A stretch of DNA of 64,000 bases, from assembly GCA_002355495.1 (NCBI GenBank), contig AP017424.1, positions 4,653,501 through 4,717,500 on the forward strand, given 5' to 3'. Source of the stretch: Streptomyces laurentii (lineage in GTDB: Bacteria; Actinomycetota; Actinomycetes; Streptomycetales; Streptomycetaceae). Under the pieces are notes generated by a model that worked only from the letters and a program-made list of their open reading frames with translations, had not been told where the DNA came from and ran no database searches. The translations under genes and the position numbers were made by a program. Positions 36,647-44,421 of this stretch are shown one piece after another (within the stretch, counting starts at the first letter, position 1; every line of letters starts with the position of its first letter).

Positions 36647-37845
36647 CCGCGTGCCTTCGCCAGGTACATCAGCGCGTCGGCGGTGGACTGCGGGTCGCTG
36701 CCCTTGGACGCGTGGTAGTGCTCGATGTGCAGCCCGGCGCCCATGCCCTGGCCCGCCTGCATCTGCGCCTGCATCCGGGCGCGGCGGGCGGTGACGGCGA
36801 GCAGCCGGTCCAGCTTGGAGAGCGGGAGCACGGCCTCGGCCTCGCCGGCCTCGGCGAGGATCGCCGGGACACCGCCGTTGCGGGGCATGACGACACCACC
36901 GGTGGCGAGCATCGGGATGGTCGGGATGCTGACGCCGAAGGTCTTGCCGCCGACGAGCGGCACCCAGCCGGGGACGCTGACCTTGACCCGGTTCAGGGCG
37001 CCGATCATCCGGTTGATCAGGCCGATGACGGCGTTGATCGGGCCGGAGACGCCGCTCTTGATGCCGTTGAACGCCCGGGACGCGATGTCCTTCAGGCCGT
37101 TCCAGATGGAGGACATCTTGTCCTTGACGGCCTGGAAGGCGCTCGGGATGGCGCTCTTGACCCAGTTGATCACCGGGGTGATCACGGACTTGATGCCGTT
37201 CCAGACGGTGCTGATGACCGTCTTGATCGCCTTCATGACCGTGGTGATGACGGTCTTCCAGATGTTCACGTAGGTCTTGATGACGGTCGCGACCGCCTTG
37301 ACCACGGTGGAGACGGCCGACTTGATGCCGTTCCAGACGGTCTTGATCAGGTCGCCGGCCTTCTTCATGATCGGCCCGATGGCCTTCATGACGGCGCTGA
37401 TCACGACCTTGATCGCGTCGAACGCCTTCTTGATGACGTTCTGCATCGTCTTCGACCGGGTCGCCATCTCGACGACCTTCTCGATGAGCGGCATGAACAG
37501 TTCGAGCAGCCGGGCGAGCAGATTGCCCTTCATCGACTTGTTGAGCTTGTCCTGGCCCTTGGACGCCTTGCCCGCGCCCGTCTCGTACTTCCCGAGCTTG
37601 GTGCCGGCCGACTCGCCGGTCCTGCCGGCCTTGGTCATCGCCTTCTCGGCGTTGTCCGAGGCGGTCTTCAGGCTCTTGAGCTGGGTGCTGGAGGTCTGCG
37701 CGTTGCTCTTGAGGTTCTTCAGCTGACCGGACGCCGAGTTCCCGGCGTCCCCGACCTTCCTGACGTCGGCGGCGGCGCCGGACGCCTGGGTCTTGAGATT
37801 GCGCAGGGTGTCGGACGCCTTCTTCACGGAACTGGTGAGAGACAT
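36643..37845 (-). CDS. Tape-measure-like protein A
   Basis: The 400-residue product has a coiled N-terminal part (KKASDTLRNLKTQASGAAADVRK and TQLKSLKTASDNAEKAMTKAG), a hydrophobic centre, and roughly 11-residue tape-measure repeats built on TVWNGIKSxV (near residues 165-270). It ends in a glycine-rich TGGVVMP segment and a short helix. In siphophages the tape measure sets tail length; at 400 residues this one would give a short tail unless the pieces add up. ATG at 37845. Confidence 0.72.
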   Translation of the reverse strand: MSLTSSVKKASDTLRNLKTQASGAAADVRKVGDAGNSASGQLKNLKSNAQTSSTQLKSLKTASDNAEKAMTKAGRTGESAGTKLGKYETGAGKASKGQDKLNKSMKGNLLARLLELFMPLIEKVVEMATRSKTMQNVIKKAFDAIKVVISAVMKAIGPIMKKAGDLIKTVWNGIKSAVSTVVKAVATVIKTYVNIWKTVITTVMKAIKTVISTVWNGIKSVITPVINWVKSAIPSAFQAVKDKMSSIWNGLKDIASRAFNGIKSGVSGPINAVIGLINRMIGALNRVKVSVPGWVPLVGGKTFGVSIPTIPMLATGGVVMPRNGGVPAILAEAGEAEAVLPLSKLDRLLAVTARRARMQAQMQAGQGMGAGLHIEHYHASKGSDPQSTADALMYLAKARG

Positions 37846-37874
37846 GGGTTACCTCCTTCCGGGGGTGGGATGGG

Positions 37875-38861
37875 TCAGATCGCGGCGGCGGCGTCGCGGG
37901 CCGCGTTCTTGAGGCTGTTGAACGCCTGGGCGACCTGACCGCCCGCCTTGGCCAGCCGCTCGGCGGATTTGGCGGCGGAGGAGAGGGTGGCGGCCTTGGG
38001 GAGTTGCCGCCAGCGCTCGGGGTCGAGGTGCCGCTGAGCCCCGACGAGCTTGCCTCCGGCCTTCGCCACCTGCTGCATCTTGTTGGGGTCGGCCTGGTTC
38101 ATGGCCTTGTTGACCTTGTCGAGCTTGCGAGGGTCCGGGATCTTGCCCGGATCGAACTGATTCAGCGCACTCGCGGTCTGGGTGATCTTGGAGGCGTCGA
38201 CGCCGGTGACGGCGGCCTTGATCCTCTCGATGCTGTCTGCCGTCTTGGCGAGGCTTCGCGCGTTCGGCAGTTCCCGGACCTCGCGGTTGAACTCCCCGAT
38301 CTTCGGGTTGAGGTCGGCGAGGGCGTCGCGCAGCGGCTGGAGCGTCGACGCGGCCGGCGGGTTGGCCAGGGAGCCCAGGCCGCCGGCGGATTCCTCGCGG
38401 GTTCGGACCTGGTCACGGTCCTGGAGGCGGGGGAAGGTCCCGTTGTCGTTCATCGCCAGGATCTGGTTACGGGCGAAACGGCCGCCGGTGATCCTGGAGA
38501 CGCCGTTCAGGATCCCGCCCTGGAGCAACCGCTGGAAGTTCCTGAAGTTGGCCAGCATCAGGAGGCCGATGGCGGGGATCAGAAGGCCCGAGAGGGCCGA
38601 GGCGAAGTACGGGGCGAAGACCTTGAAGCCCTCGCCCTCCTTGATCTTCTCGACGCCGGCCGCGACGCCGCCCAGTCCGGCGGCCTCCAGCCACTCCGTG
38701 ACGGGGGCCTTGGTGGCCTCCTTGTGGATGTCGGCGATCTTCGAGGAGATGTCGCCTTCGAGCTTGCTCTTGATCTCGTTGACGGTGCTGTTGGTCTGGC
38801 TGACCTGAGCGGAGAGGGAGTTGAGTGTCGCCTCTCCTCCTGACGGCTCTGCTGGGTGCAT
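37875..38861 (-). CDS. Tape-measure-region protein with membrane helix
   Basis: The 328-residue product begins MHPAEPSGGEATLNSLSAQVS and is mostly helical. It has a coiled coil at residues 15-55, a hydrophobic helix (VFAPYFASALSGLLIPAIGLLMLA) and a series of charged helices to the end. It precedes the two tape-measure-like genes by 29 nt and shares their helical repeats but not their C terminus. It may be a third tape-measure piece or a tail-length chaperone. ATG at 38861 with GGAG upstream. Confidence 0.58.
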   Translation of the reverse strand: MHPAEPSGGEATLNSLSAQVSQTNSTVNEIKSKLEGDISSKIADIHKEATKAPVTEWLEAAGLGGVAAGVEKIKEGEGFKVFAPYFASALSGLLIPAIGLLMLANFRNFQRLLQGGILNGVSRITGGRFARNQILAMNDNGTFPRLQDRDQVRTREESAGGLGSLANPPAASTLQPLRDALADLNPKIGEFNREVRELPNARSLAKTADSIERIKAAVTGVDASKITQTASALNQFDPGKIPDPRKLDKVNKAMNQADPNKMQQVAKAGGKLVGAQRHLDPERWRQLPKAATLSSAAKSAERLAKAGGQVAQAFNSLKNAARDAAAAI

Positions 38862-38902
38862 GGGTTCGCTCCGCTTCTGGCCGAGTGCGGCCAAGCGCTG
38901 AA

Positions 38903-38933
38903 AGCCCCTGCCGGAAGAGCTTCGGCAGGGGCT
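38903..38933 (-). terminator. Hairpin between the inserted genes and the tape-measure genes
   Basis: An 11-bp perfect stem (38903-38913 and 38923-38933) with a 9-nt loop. On the minus strand it ends in CTTTC. It lies after the DUF3592-like gene and before the tape-measure genes, so transcription may restart here. Confidence 0.6.
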
Positions 38934-38995
38934 CGTACTGAGGAAGAGCGGTTCGGCTGTCGGGGCCGGTCGCGTGGAGCCTGAAGCCGGTCGCC

Positions 38996-39394
38996 TCAGG
39001 CGGTGATTTCGAGCGCGAGTTCGGTGACGGCGCAGGCCGCCGCGATCGCACGGACGAGGATGGCGGCGATGGTGCCGAACGACGTGAACCCGGGATCGAG
39101 GGAGTCGATGACGACGACCTCCGGTTTCCGGCGGTCGTAGACGATGCCGATGCTTGTCCCCGGGCGAAGGCCCGCCGAGTCCGAGGTTCCCGTCCTGGCC
39201 TCGACCGTGATCGTGGTGCTGCCCGGGACGGTGAACTCGACCACGGGGAAATGGCGCGGTTCTGATGAACCGTGGATCTCCTGATCGCGCGCGAACGGAC
39301 CGGAGTGGTGACGCCCGGCGTCGCCGGCGTCGGGGTCCGCGAGGCGTTCGGGCGGTGGGACGGCCAGGGTGTCCAGTCGCGGTCGTCCCACCAT
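38996..39394 (-). CDS. DUF3592-like protein, possibly truncated
   Basis: The 132-residue product contains the core of a DUF3592 domain: VEFTVPGSTTITVEARTG, GTSIGIVYDRRKPEVVVIDS and a C-terminal hydrophobic helix (FGTIAAILVRAIAAACAV). DUF3592 proteins normally also have an N-terminal membrane helix, which is missing here; the first 50 residues look unconserved. Start choice is uncertain. It belongs to a small group of non-tail genes inserted between the tail-assembly chaperones and the tape measure. Confidence 0.5.
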   Translation of the reverse strand: MVGRPRLDTLAVPPPERLADPDAGDAGRHHSGPFARDQEIHGSSEPRHFPVVEFTVPGSTTITVEARTGTSDSAGLRPGTSIGIVYDRRKPEVVVIDSLDPGFTSFGTIAAILVRAIAAACAVTELALEITA

Positions 39395-39466
39395 AGGGGC
39401 CGGTTCCGTGCGGAGGGGCGGCGGCAGGCGGAAGGAGGCGCTCAGGCTCGCCCGCGGAATTGTGGG

Positions 39467-39664
39467 TCAGGCCCGCTTGCGGCGGGCCTCGGCCAGGGCG
39501 TCGTTCCAGCCGGCCGTGTACGCGTGGATCTCGCGAGCCTCGATCTCGGCGTCGAGGGTGGCGAGCAGCGCGCGCTTGTCGAGGGGGCCGGGACCGCGGA
39601 GCAACGCGTCGACGCGGTCGTGGAGCGTGTTCCCCGAGCGACTTCCCCCGGTCTGAGACGTCAT
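39467..39664 (-). CDS. Small helical protein with A(Y/F)TAGW motif
   Basis: The 65-residue product is two helices ending IHAYTAGWNDALAEARRKRA. The motif AYTAGW and the surrounding pattern also occur in the divergent 260-residue protein at 39914 (SAFTAGWAEAVSDEL), so the two are distant relatives. Function unknown. Confidence 0.55.
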   Translation of the reverse strand: MTSQTGGSRSGNTLHDRVDALLRGPGPLDKRALLATLDAEIEAREIHAYTAGWNDALAEARRKRA

Positions 39665-39913
39665 GGTGCCCTGCCTTCCGAAAATCGAACGTGCGTGCGA
39701 AGCATTGTCGAGTAAGGGTTCGAGATTTGTCGAGCATGAAACGCCTGACAGGGCGTCTGACGAGGGCCGTTCCAGAGGGGTTGAACCTCGATCACGGCCT
39801 GTGTTCGACCCAGGTAGTCTGGAGGGCGCGTTCCCTGGACCTGACACAGTCGGGGGGCGAGGGGCGCGAGGGGCGCGTGGGGACCCCAGGGGGTTGGAAG
39901 GCAGTGCGGACGC

Positions 39914-40696
39914 ATGGAATCGGAGCCGGGCGCCGGCCGGCGGGAACAGGTCATCGACTGGCTCGAAGCCCATCCGGACCTGCCTCATCTCTTCGCCCGT
40001 GTCGCCGAGCTCGTCCATGTCGCCGGGTACGCCCCTGAGGACCTCGTCGTCCTGCCGCGCGGCGAGATCGACCGGCGGGAGGCCTCCGCCTTCACCGCCG
40101 GCTGGGCCGAGGCCGTGTCGGACGAACTGCCCCGGATCCGCCGCGAGTACGAGAAGCGTGTCGCCGACGCGTACGCGCAGGGCCAGGCCGACGCGCGGGG
40201 CATCCGGCAGCCGCAGCGGCGTGCCGGCAACGCCGATAACGCCGACAACCCCGACGGCGCCCGGGTCATCACCCTGCCCTTCGCCCGGCTGCTCGAACCG
40301 CCCGCCGCCGTCCTGCGCGCCGAGGAGCGGGTCCGCCGGGAGCGCGAGATGTTCGAACGGCGCGCCGAGGGCGACTCCGTACCGGAGGCCGAGCCAGAAG
40401 CCAGTTCCGGCCCCGGCCCCGGCCCCGGGCCGGAGCCCGAGGCGCGGGTCACCGTCCAGGAGAGCCGGGCCCGCCGCTCCCCTCCCCAGCCGGTACGGAA
40501 AGTGATGCGCGGCAAGGGCGGGCGGCCGATCGTGCCGCCGCTCGACAGCGTGCCCGGGCAGGCCGGCGCCGACCGCCGCGAGGCCGAGGCCGGCGAACCG
40601 GACGGACGCGCGGGCGGCCGGGGGCGTCGGCTCTCCGACCGGGCCAGGGCCCTGGAGGAGCGAGCGCAGGAAGTGCCCCCGGAGCCCGCTCCCTGA
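39914..40696 (+). CDS. Charged uncharacterised protein with A(Y/F)TAGW motif
   Basis: The 260-residue product runs against the direction of the tail genes. Residues 1-80 form a helical module (REQVIDWLEAHPDLPHLFARV, then REASAFTAGWAEAVSDEL) related to the 65-residue protein at 39467. The rest is low-complexity and highly charged, with a PGPGPGPEPE stretch, an RKVMRGKGGRPIVPP segment and an Arg/Glu-rich C terminus, probably disordered. It reads like a nucleic-acid or protein scaffold, but there is no functional evidence. It converges on the tail-assembly chaperone gene. Confidence 0.6.
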   Translation: MESEPGAGRREQVIDWLEAHPDLPHLFARVAELVHVAGYAPEDLVVLPRGEIDRREASAFTAGWAEAVSDELPRIRREYEKRVADAYAQGQADARGIRQPQRRAGNADNADNPDGARVITLPFARLLEPPAAVLRAEERVRREREMFERRAEGDSVPEAEPEASSGPGPGPGPEPEARVTVQESRARRSPPQPVRKVMRGKGGRPIVPPLDSVPGQAGADRREAEAGEPDGRAGGRGRRLSDRARALEERAQEVPPEPAP

Positions 40697-40715
40697 CGGG
40701 AACGGGCTCCGGGGG
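40676..40715. terminator. Terminator between convergent genes in the tail cluster
   Basis: A 13-bp G+C stem (40676-40688 and 40703-40715), extended inward by TCCC/GGGA, at the stop of the plus-strand gene and 7 nt from the end of the minus-strand frameshift product. Confidence 0.75.
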
Positions 40716-40721
40716 TGCGGT

Positions 40722-41479
40722 TCAGCCGAAGAAACGGGCGAGGGCGACGGGCGTGACCGCCCCGCCGGTGGTCGCCGACGAGGCGGTCACGCTGTTCTCG
40801 TTACCGCTCCCGGCCTGGGTCCCGTCCTCGTCGTCCGAGTCCGGGTCCGTGTCCCCGTCCGAGCCGGAGCCCGTCCCTGGACGCGGCACCGGCTGCGGCG
40901 GCTCCGGCGGGTCGTCGTCCTCGCCGGTGTTGACGCAGGCGAACATCCAGTTGGCGACGGCCAGATGGTCCACCGCCGCCGCCAGCAGATGGTCGCCGAC
41001 CGACCAGTCCGCCGACTCGCCGTGCAGCTCCCGCAGCACGGCGCTGTCGTTCGGCAGGTTCTTGATCAGCACCGACAGGCGCCGGCTGGACAGCGTGCCG
41101 CGGTGCCAGTCGAGCAGGTCGGTGCCGTAGTGACGGAGCAGGTCCGCCTCGAGTGCCTCGGCGTGTTCGTCGACGAACTCGACGAGGCTCAGTCTTCCCC
41201 CAGGCCGAGCCCGGTCTCCTTGCCGTAGGCCTCCAGGATGGCGGCGACGTCCTGCATGGTGATGTCGTGCTGCTCGAAGCGGGCGAACTGCGCCTCGCCC
41301 ATCAGGAGTTCGAGCAGCCCGTCCACGTCGTTGTCGTCGAGCTTGCGCAGCGCCTTCGCGGTCGCGCGGGAGAGCTCGGTGGGGAGGGTGTAGGTCTCGC
41401 CGTCCAGTTCGAAGCTCCAGTTGCGGCCGGAGGCCTCCTGGCGCTGGGCGCGAGCGGCGTTGACGTCGAAACGGGCCAT
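40722..41479 (-). CDS. Tail assembly chaperone G-T fusion, made by -1 frameshift
   Basis: The reading frame downstream of the 96-residue chaperone has no usable start until a GTG at 41072, yet it codes well from further upstream (SLVEFVDEHAEALEADLLRH, then GTDLLDWHRGTLSSRRLSV). Reading -1 at GGGGGAA (minus strand, 41201-41195) joins the two frames into a protein of about 252 residues. The shift would move tRNAs from GGG-GAA to GGG-GGA, as in classical tail-assembly chaperone genes, where the longer product is made at low ratio and helps wrap the tape measure. The extension ends in a Ser/Asp-rich acidic stretch. Confidence 0.78.
41189..41479 (-). CDS. Tail assembly chaperone (G-like)
   Basis: The 96-residue product begins MARFDVNAARAQRQEASGRN and contains a helical core (ATAKALRKLDDNDVDGLLELLMG) of the kind seen in actinophage tail-assembly chaperones. 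In siphophages it coats the tape measure during assembly and is not in the mature tail. It lies between the major tail protein gene and the tape-measure region, and its last codons contain the slip site for the fusion product. Confidence 0.75.
   Translation of the reverse strand: MARFDVNAARAQRQEASGRNWSFELDGETYTLPTELSRATAKALRKLDDNDVDGLLELLMGEAQFARFEQHDITMQDVAAILEAYGKETGLGLGED
41195..41201 (-). other. Slippery heptamer of the -1 frameshift
   Basis: On the minus strand the sequence is G GGG GAA in the zero frame, three codons before the stop of the short chaperone. Stepping back one base lets the P-site glycine tRNA re-pair fully with GGG, and the new frame stays open for 157 codons. Confidence 0.75.
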
Positions 41480-41633
41480 GGGTGCGTACTCCTGTGTCCG
41501 AGTGCGTGAGGTGCGTGCGTGAAGAGAGGAGAGGGTGGTGCCACTGGTGCGGGTGGTGCCGCTGGTACGGGTGGTGCGGGCCCCGGGCGGGGGCGGCACG
41601 ACGGTCGCCGCCCCGCCCCCGCCCGGGAAGGGG

Positions 41634-42236
41634 TCAGCTCGCGGCGTACTGGCCGTCCTTCATGAGGAAGGTGGCCAGCGGCGCGCCGTCACCGTTCGAC
41701 ATGGCGCTGAAGGTGATGCCCAGGGTGGACGCCGCCTTGCGGGCCAGCTTGATGTCGTCGGAGGCGGTCACCTGGCCGCGCGGGATGATGAAGCGGTACG
41801 TGACCGGGGTGGAGCTGCCGGCCGGGAGGTCGGTGAACTCCAGGCCGAGGGCGCGGACGTCCACGTACGGACGCTCGGCGATCTCGTACTTGTACGTGCC
41901 GGTCGACCCGGTCGGCGACTGCTCGACCGCGCCGCCGCCCATGAAGAACGGCAGCGTCTCCTCGTTGAACTGGAGCATGCTGAACTTCAGCGAGAGGTCG
42001 CGGGCGGAGTAGACGTAGTGCACCGGGGAGACCGACTGCCAGGAGTCGACGGCCTCCAGCTTGTCCTTCTTGGAGAAGGTGACGCCGTCGCCGGTGGTGA
42101 GGCCGAGGTCGGTCCAGTCCGTCCAGTCGGCGGAGGGGATGCCGGTGCCGAAGGCGGGGACCTTGGTGCCGACCTTGGCCACGTAGAGCTTGCCGGTTCC
42201 GGCGACGCGGATCTCGGCGGCGTTGTTTCCTGCCAT
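41634..42236 (-). CDS. Major tail (tube) protein
   Basis: The 200-residue product matches phage major tail proteins: a short N terminus (MAGNNAAEIRVAGTGKLYVAKVG), the segment LGLTTGDGVTFSKKDKLEAVDSW, long beta strands for the tube wall (TYKYEIAERPYVDVRALGLEF) and a C-terminal strand pair. About 40 hexameric rings of it would form a non-contractile tube. ATG at 42236 with AAGGAG. No sheath protein gene is found beside it, so the tail is not contractile. Confidence 0.8.
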   Translation of the reverse strand: MAGNNAAEIRVAGTGKLYVAKVGTKVPAFGTGIPSADWTDWTDLGLTTGDGVTFSKKDKLEAVDSWQSVSPVHYVYSARDLSLKFSMLQFNEETLPFFMGGGAVEQSPTGSTGTYKYEIAERPYVDVRALGLEFTDLPAGSSTPVTYRFIIPRGQVTASDDIKLARKAASTLGITFSAMSNGDGAPLATFLMKDGQYAAS

Positions 42237-42457
42237 GGTGGGGTTTCTCCTTGGGTGAGAGGGCGAGCCGCCCCGGATGCCAGGGCGGCTCCGGGTACGG
42301 CGAAGGCCCCGCCGGAGGGGCCGGCGAGGCCTGGTCTGTGGGGTGGTGCGCGCCGTACGGCCTGCCGCGGGCGGCGGCCGCGCCGGCGAGGCGGCTACGG
42401 AGCCACGAGCTACAAGCTGCGCGGCTCCGCGATCCACGGGGCTACGGGGCTCTGGGG
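42237..42457 (-). other. Structured spacer before the major tail gene
   Basis: A 221-bp spacer in front of the most highly expressed tail gene. It contains two hairpins (42265-42291, a 9-bp stem; 42305-42322, a 6-bp GGCCCC/GGGGCC stem) and a duplicated GGGGCTACGGGGC sequence near 42440-42465. It may hold a separate promoter or an attenuator. Confidence 0.45.
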
Positions 42458-42868
42458 CTACGGGGCGACGGTCAGAGCGAGCTGGATGACGCACAGGTAG
42501 CGGTGGGCGCCCCGGTAGAGGTAGTCGGGCATCCAGCGCGGGCCGTCCATCTCCTCCGCGTCCTGGACGAGATTGGCGCCGATCCGCTGGCCCAGCTTGT
42601 CGAGCAGGGCCTTGCGGGCCGCGTTGGCGAGGACGTGGGCCGCGCTCTTCGTCGGGCCGTACACCTCGAACTCGATCAGCGGCTTGTCCAGGTGCAGGTC
42701 GCCGATCCAGGCGCCGCCGCGGCGGTTGACCAGGACGGCGTTCTGCGTGCCGTCGAAACCGGCGGGCGCCTGGACGGCGACCGTGGCGCCGGCCAGCGCC
42801 GGGTCGGCCTTGAGGACGTCGACGACCAGCTTCTCGACGTCCGGGAACGCACTCGGGGGAGTGGTCAT
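42458..42868 (-). CDS. Tail terminator / completion protein
   Basis: The 136-residue product (MTTPPSAFPDVEKLVVDVLK..., then QAPAGFDGTQNAVLVNRRGG and LDKPLIEFEVYGPTK) has the alpha/beta pattern of actinophage tail terminators related to lambda gpU and HK97 gp10. Such proteins cap the tube at the end where a head would join. In a headless particle it would be the natural end cap. It is the first gene of the minus-strand tail operon. GAGGAG precedes the ATG. Confidence 0.62.
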   Translation of the reverse strand: MTTPPSAFPDVEKLVVDVLKADPALAGATVAVQAPAGFDGTQNAVLVNRRGGAWIGDLHLDKPLIEFEVYGPTKSAAHVLANAARKALLDKLGQRIGANLVQDAEEMDGPRWMPDYLYRGAHRYLCVIQLALTVAP

Positions 42869-43181
42869 GACTGCTCCTCGGAGAGGGGGAGGGAAGGGGC
42901 GGTACGGGGTGCCGCCCGGGGCGCTCGACGCGGGGGAGGGGCGAGGGCGCGGAGCGGCGCCCGGACGGCGAACGGCGAAGCCGCCGCCCGTCCTGCGGGC
43001 GCAGCTCCGCCGCTGCACCAACTGTGACAGGGAGCGTGCGCGCACGCAACTAATTGGGGAAAGTGGCCTCCCGAGTGATCGCCGCGATCCCCGCCCGGGC
43101 CTTGAAAGCCCAGCTCAGAGGCCGGATAGTGGGCCGCCCGCCCGGCGACCGTCATCCGTCGCGCCGACCCAGGAGCCGCCC
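42869..43181. other. Divergent control region between the tail operon and the ATP-grasp gene
   Basis: A 313-bp region with no gene. It holds a perfect 14-bp palindrome at 43034-43047 and, on the minus strand, a TTGCGTGC half-site that also occurs twice in the 45640-45780 control region. This is the best place for the tail operon promoter. Confidence 0.5.
43034..43047. promoter_or_regulatory. Palindrome upstream of the tail operon
   Basis: GCGTGCG-CGCACGC is a perfect 14-bp palindrome about 170 bp upstream of the tail terminator gene. With its flank it reads TTGCGTGC on the minus strand, as do the palindromes near the XRE regulator. Confidence 0.5.
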
Positions 43182-44117
43182 GTGCCCGCCATATCGCCCG
43201 CCCCCGCCGCCTCCGCCCCCACCGCCCCCTCCGTCTCCGCCGCCCGTAGCGCCGGCCGCCCGCGCCTGCTGTTCGTCACCGACCTCGCCTACCCGGCCCG
43301 CGGCCGGCGCTACTGCGACGAGGACATCGGCCTCACCGCCCGCCTCCGCGCCGACTTCGACCTCGCCCTGTGCCACCCGCGCGACGCCGCCGCCCTCATG
43401 GACGGCTTCGACGCCGTGATCGTCCGCAACAGCGGCCCCGTCCTGCACTACCAGGACGCCCACGACGCCTTCCGCGCCGAGGCGGCCGCGCGCGGCGTCC
43501 GCGTCTACAACCCCGTGCACGGGCGCGGCGACATGGCCGGCAAGCAGTACCTGCTCGACCTCACCGCCGCCGGCTACCCGGTCATCCCCACCGTCGACCG
43601 CTCCGCGCACCTGGACCGGCTGCCCGCCGCCGAGACGTACGCGGTCAAGCCCAAGGCCGGCGCCGACTCCATCGGGCTGCGCTTCCTGCCGTACGGGGAA
43701 CTGGCCGGACTCGACGAGCTCGACGTACCCGACCCGCGCGACGGCTCCGACCGCGGGGGCGGCGGCGCGCTCCTCGTCCAGCCCCGCGTCGACTTCGTCC
43801 ACGAGGTGTCCTTCTACTTCGTGGACGACCGCTTCCAGTACGCGCTGTACGCCCCCGACCCCGGGCAGCGCTGGGTCCTGGAGCCGTACGAGGCCACCGA
43901 GGACGACGTGCGCTTCGCCCGCCGCTTCGTCGACTGGAACACCCTCGACCACGGCGTCCAGCGCGTCGACGCCTGCCGGACCCGGGACGGTGGGCTGCTC
44001 CTCGTCGAGCTGGAGGACCTCAACCCGTATCTCTCCCTGGACCGGGTGCCGGAGCCCGTGCGGGATCGTTTCGTCGCCGACCTCACGGAGTCGCTGCACG
44101 CGTTCCTCGCGGCATGA
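43182..44117 (+). CDS. ATP-grasp domain protein
   Basis: GTG start with AGGAG. After an Ala/Pro/Ser-rich N terminus, the 311-residue product carries an ATP-grasp layout similar to RimK/glutathione-synthase enzymes: a pre-ATP domain (PRLLFVTDLAYPARGRRYCDEDIGL), DMAGKQYLLDLTAAGYPVIPT, AVKPKAGADSIGLRF (ATP-binding Lys), VQPRVDFVHEVSFYFVD, and a metal-binding end (LLLVELEDLNPYLSL, with Glu-Asx). It would join a carboxylate to an amine or thiol with ATP. It stands alone on the plus strand inside the tail block. Confidence 0.7.
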   Translation: MPAISPAPAASAPTAPSVSAARSAGRPRLLFVTDLAYPARGRRYCDEDIGLTARLRADFDLALCHPRDAAALMDGFDAVIVRNSGPVLHYQDAHDAFRAEAAARGVRVYNPVHGRGDMAGKQYLLDLTAAGYPVIPTVDRSAHLDRLPAAETYAVKPKAGADSIGLRFLPYGELAGLDELDVPDPRDGSDRGGGGALLVQPRVDFVHEVSFYFVDDRFQYALYAPDPGQRWVLEPYEATEDDVRFARRFVDWNTLDHGVQRVDACRTRDGGLLLVELEDLNPYLSLDRVPEPVRDRFVADLTESLHAFLAA

Positions 44118-44170
44118 CGACGAAGCGCCCCACGTCTCGTTCTCGTCCGAGACGTGGGGCGCTTCGTCGT
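44117..44170. terminator. Bidirectional terminator between ATP-grasp and BldC-like genes
   Basis: A perfect 23-bp stem (44117-44139 and 44148-44170) with an 8-nt loop at the junction of two convergent genes. It is one of the strongest hairpins in the window. Confidence 0.92.
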
Positions 44171-44187
44171 ACGTGTGTTCGTCGAGC

Positions 44188-44421
44188 TCAGGCGGTACGG
44201 GTACGGGGACCGGGCCGGCCGCGCACCGCGCGTTCCGCCGCGAAGACGTCCTCCAGGCGGAACAGCTGCGCCCGGCCGGCCTTCCCCGCCGCCCGCAGGT
44301 GGCCGAGCTGGACCCACTTCCGGATGGTCGCCGGGGCGACCCCCGCCTCCTCGGCGGCCAGCGGGCCCGGGATCAGGGCGGGCACGGCGGCCGGCCGGGA
44401 AAGCGCGGTCGGACTCAGCAT
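44188..44421 (-). CDS. BldC/MerR-like small helix-turn-helix protein
   Basis: The 77-residue product has a MerR-type winged HTH (LAAEEAGVAPATIRKWVQLGHLRAAGKAG, then LFRLEDV). Such single-domain proteins are found as BldC in Streptomyces development and as excisionase-like regulators in phages. Its ATG overlaps the end of the zinc-ribbon gene by 7 nt, so it is translated with it. I chose the ATG at 44421; a longer frame upstream is the antisense of other genes. Confidence 0.75.
   Translation of the reverse strand: MLSPTALSRPAAVPALIPGPLAAEEAGVAPATIRKWVQLGHLRAAGKAGRAQLFRLEDVFAAERAVRGRPGPRTRTA

Noticed and set aside
37875..39737. A single 620-residue frame covering the tape-measure region protein, DUF3592-like gene and spacer
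   Set aside because: The part upstream of 38861 is Arg/Pro/His-rich with no conserved feature, and runs antisense or out of frame with better candidates; the ATG at 38861 has GGAG upstream.
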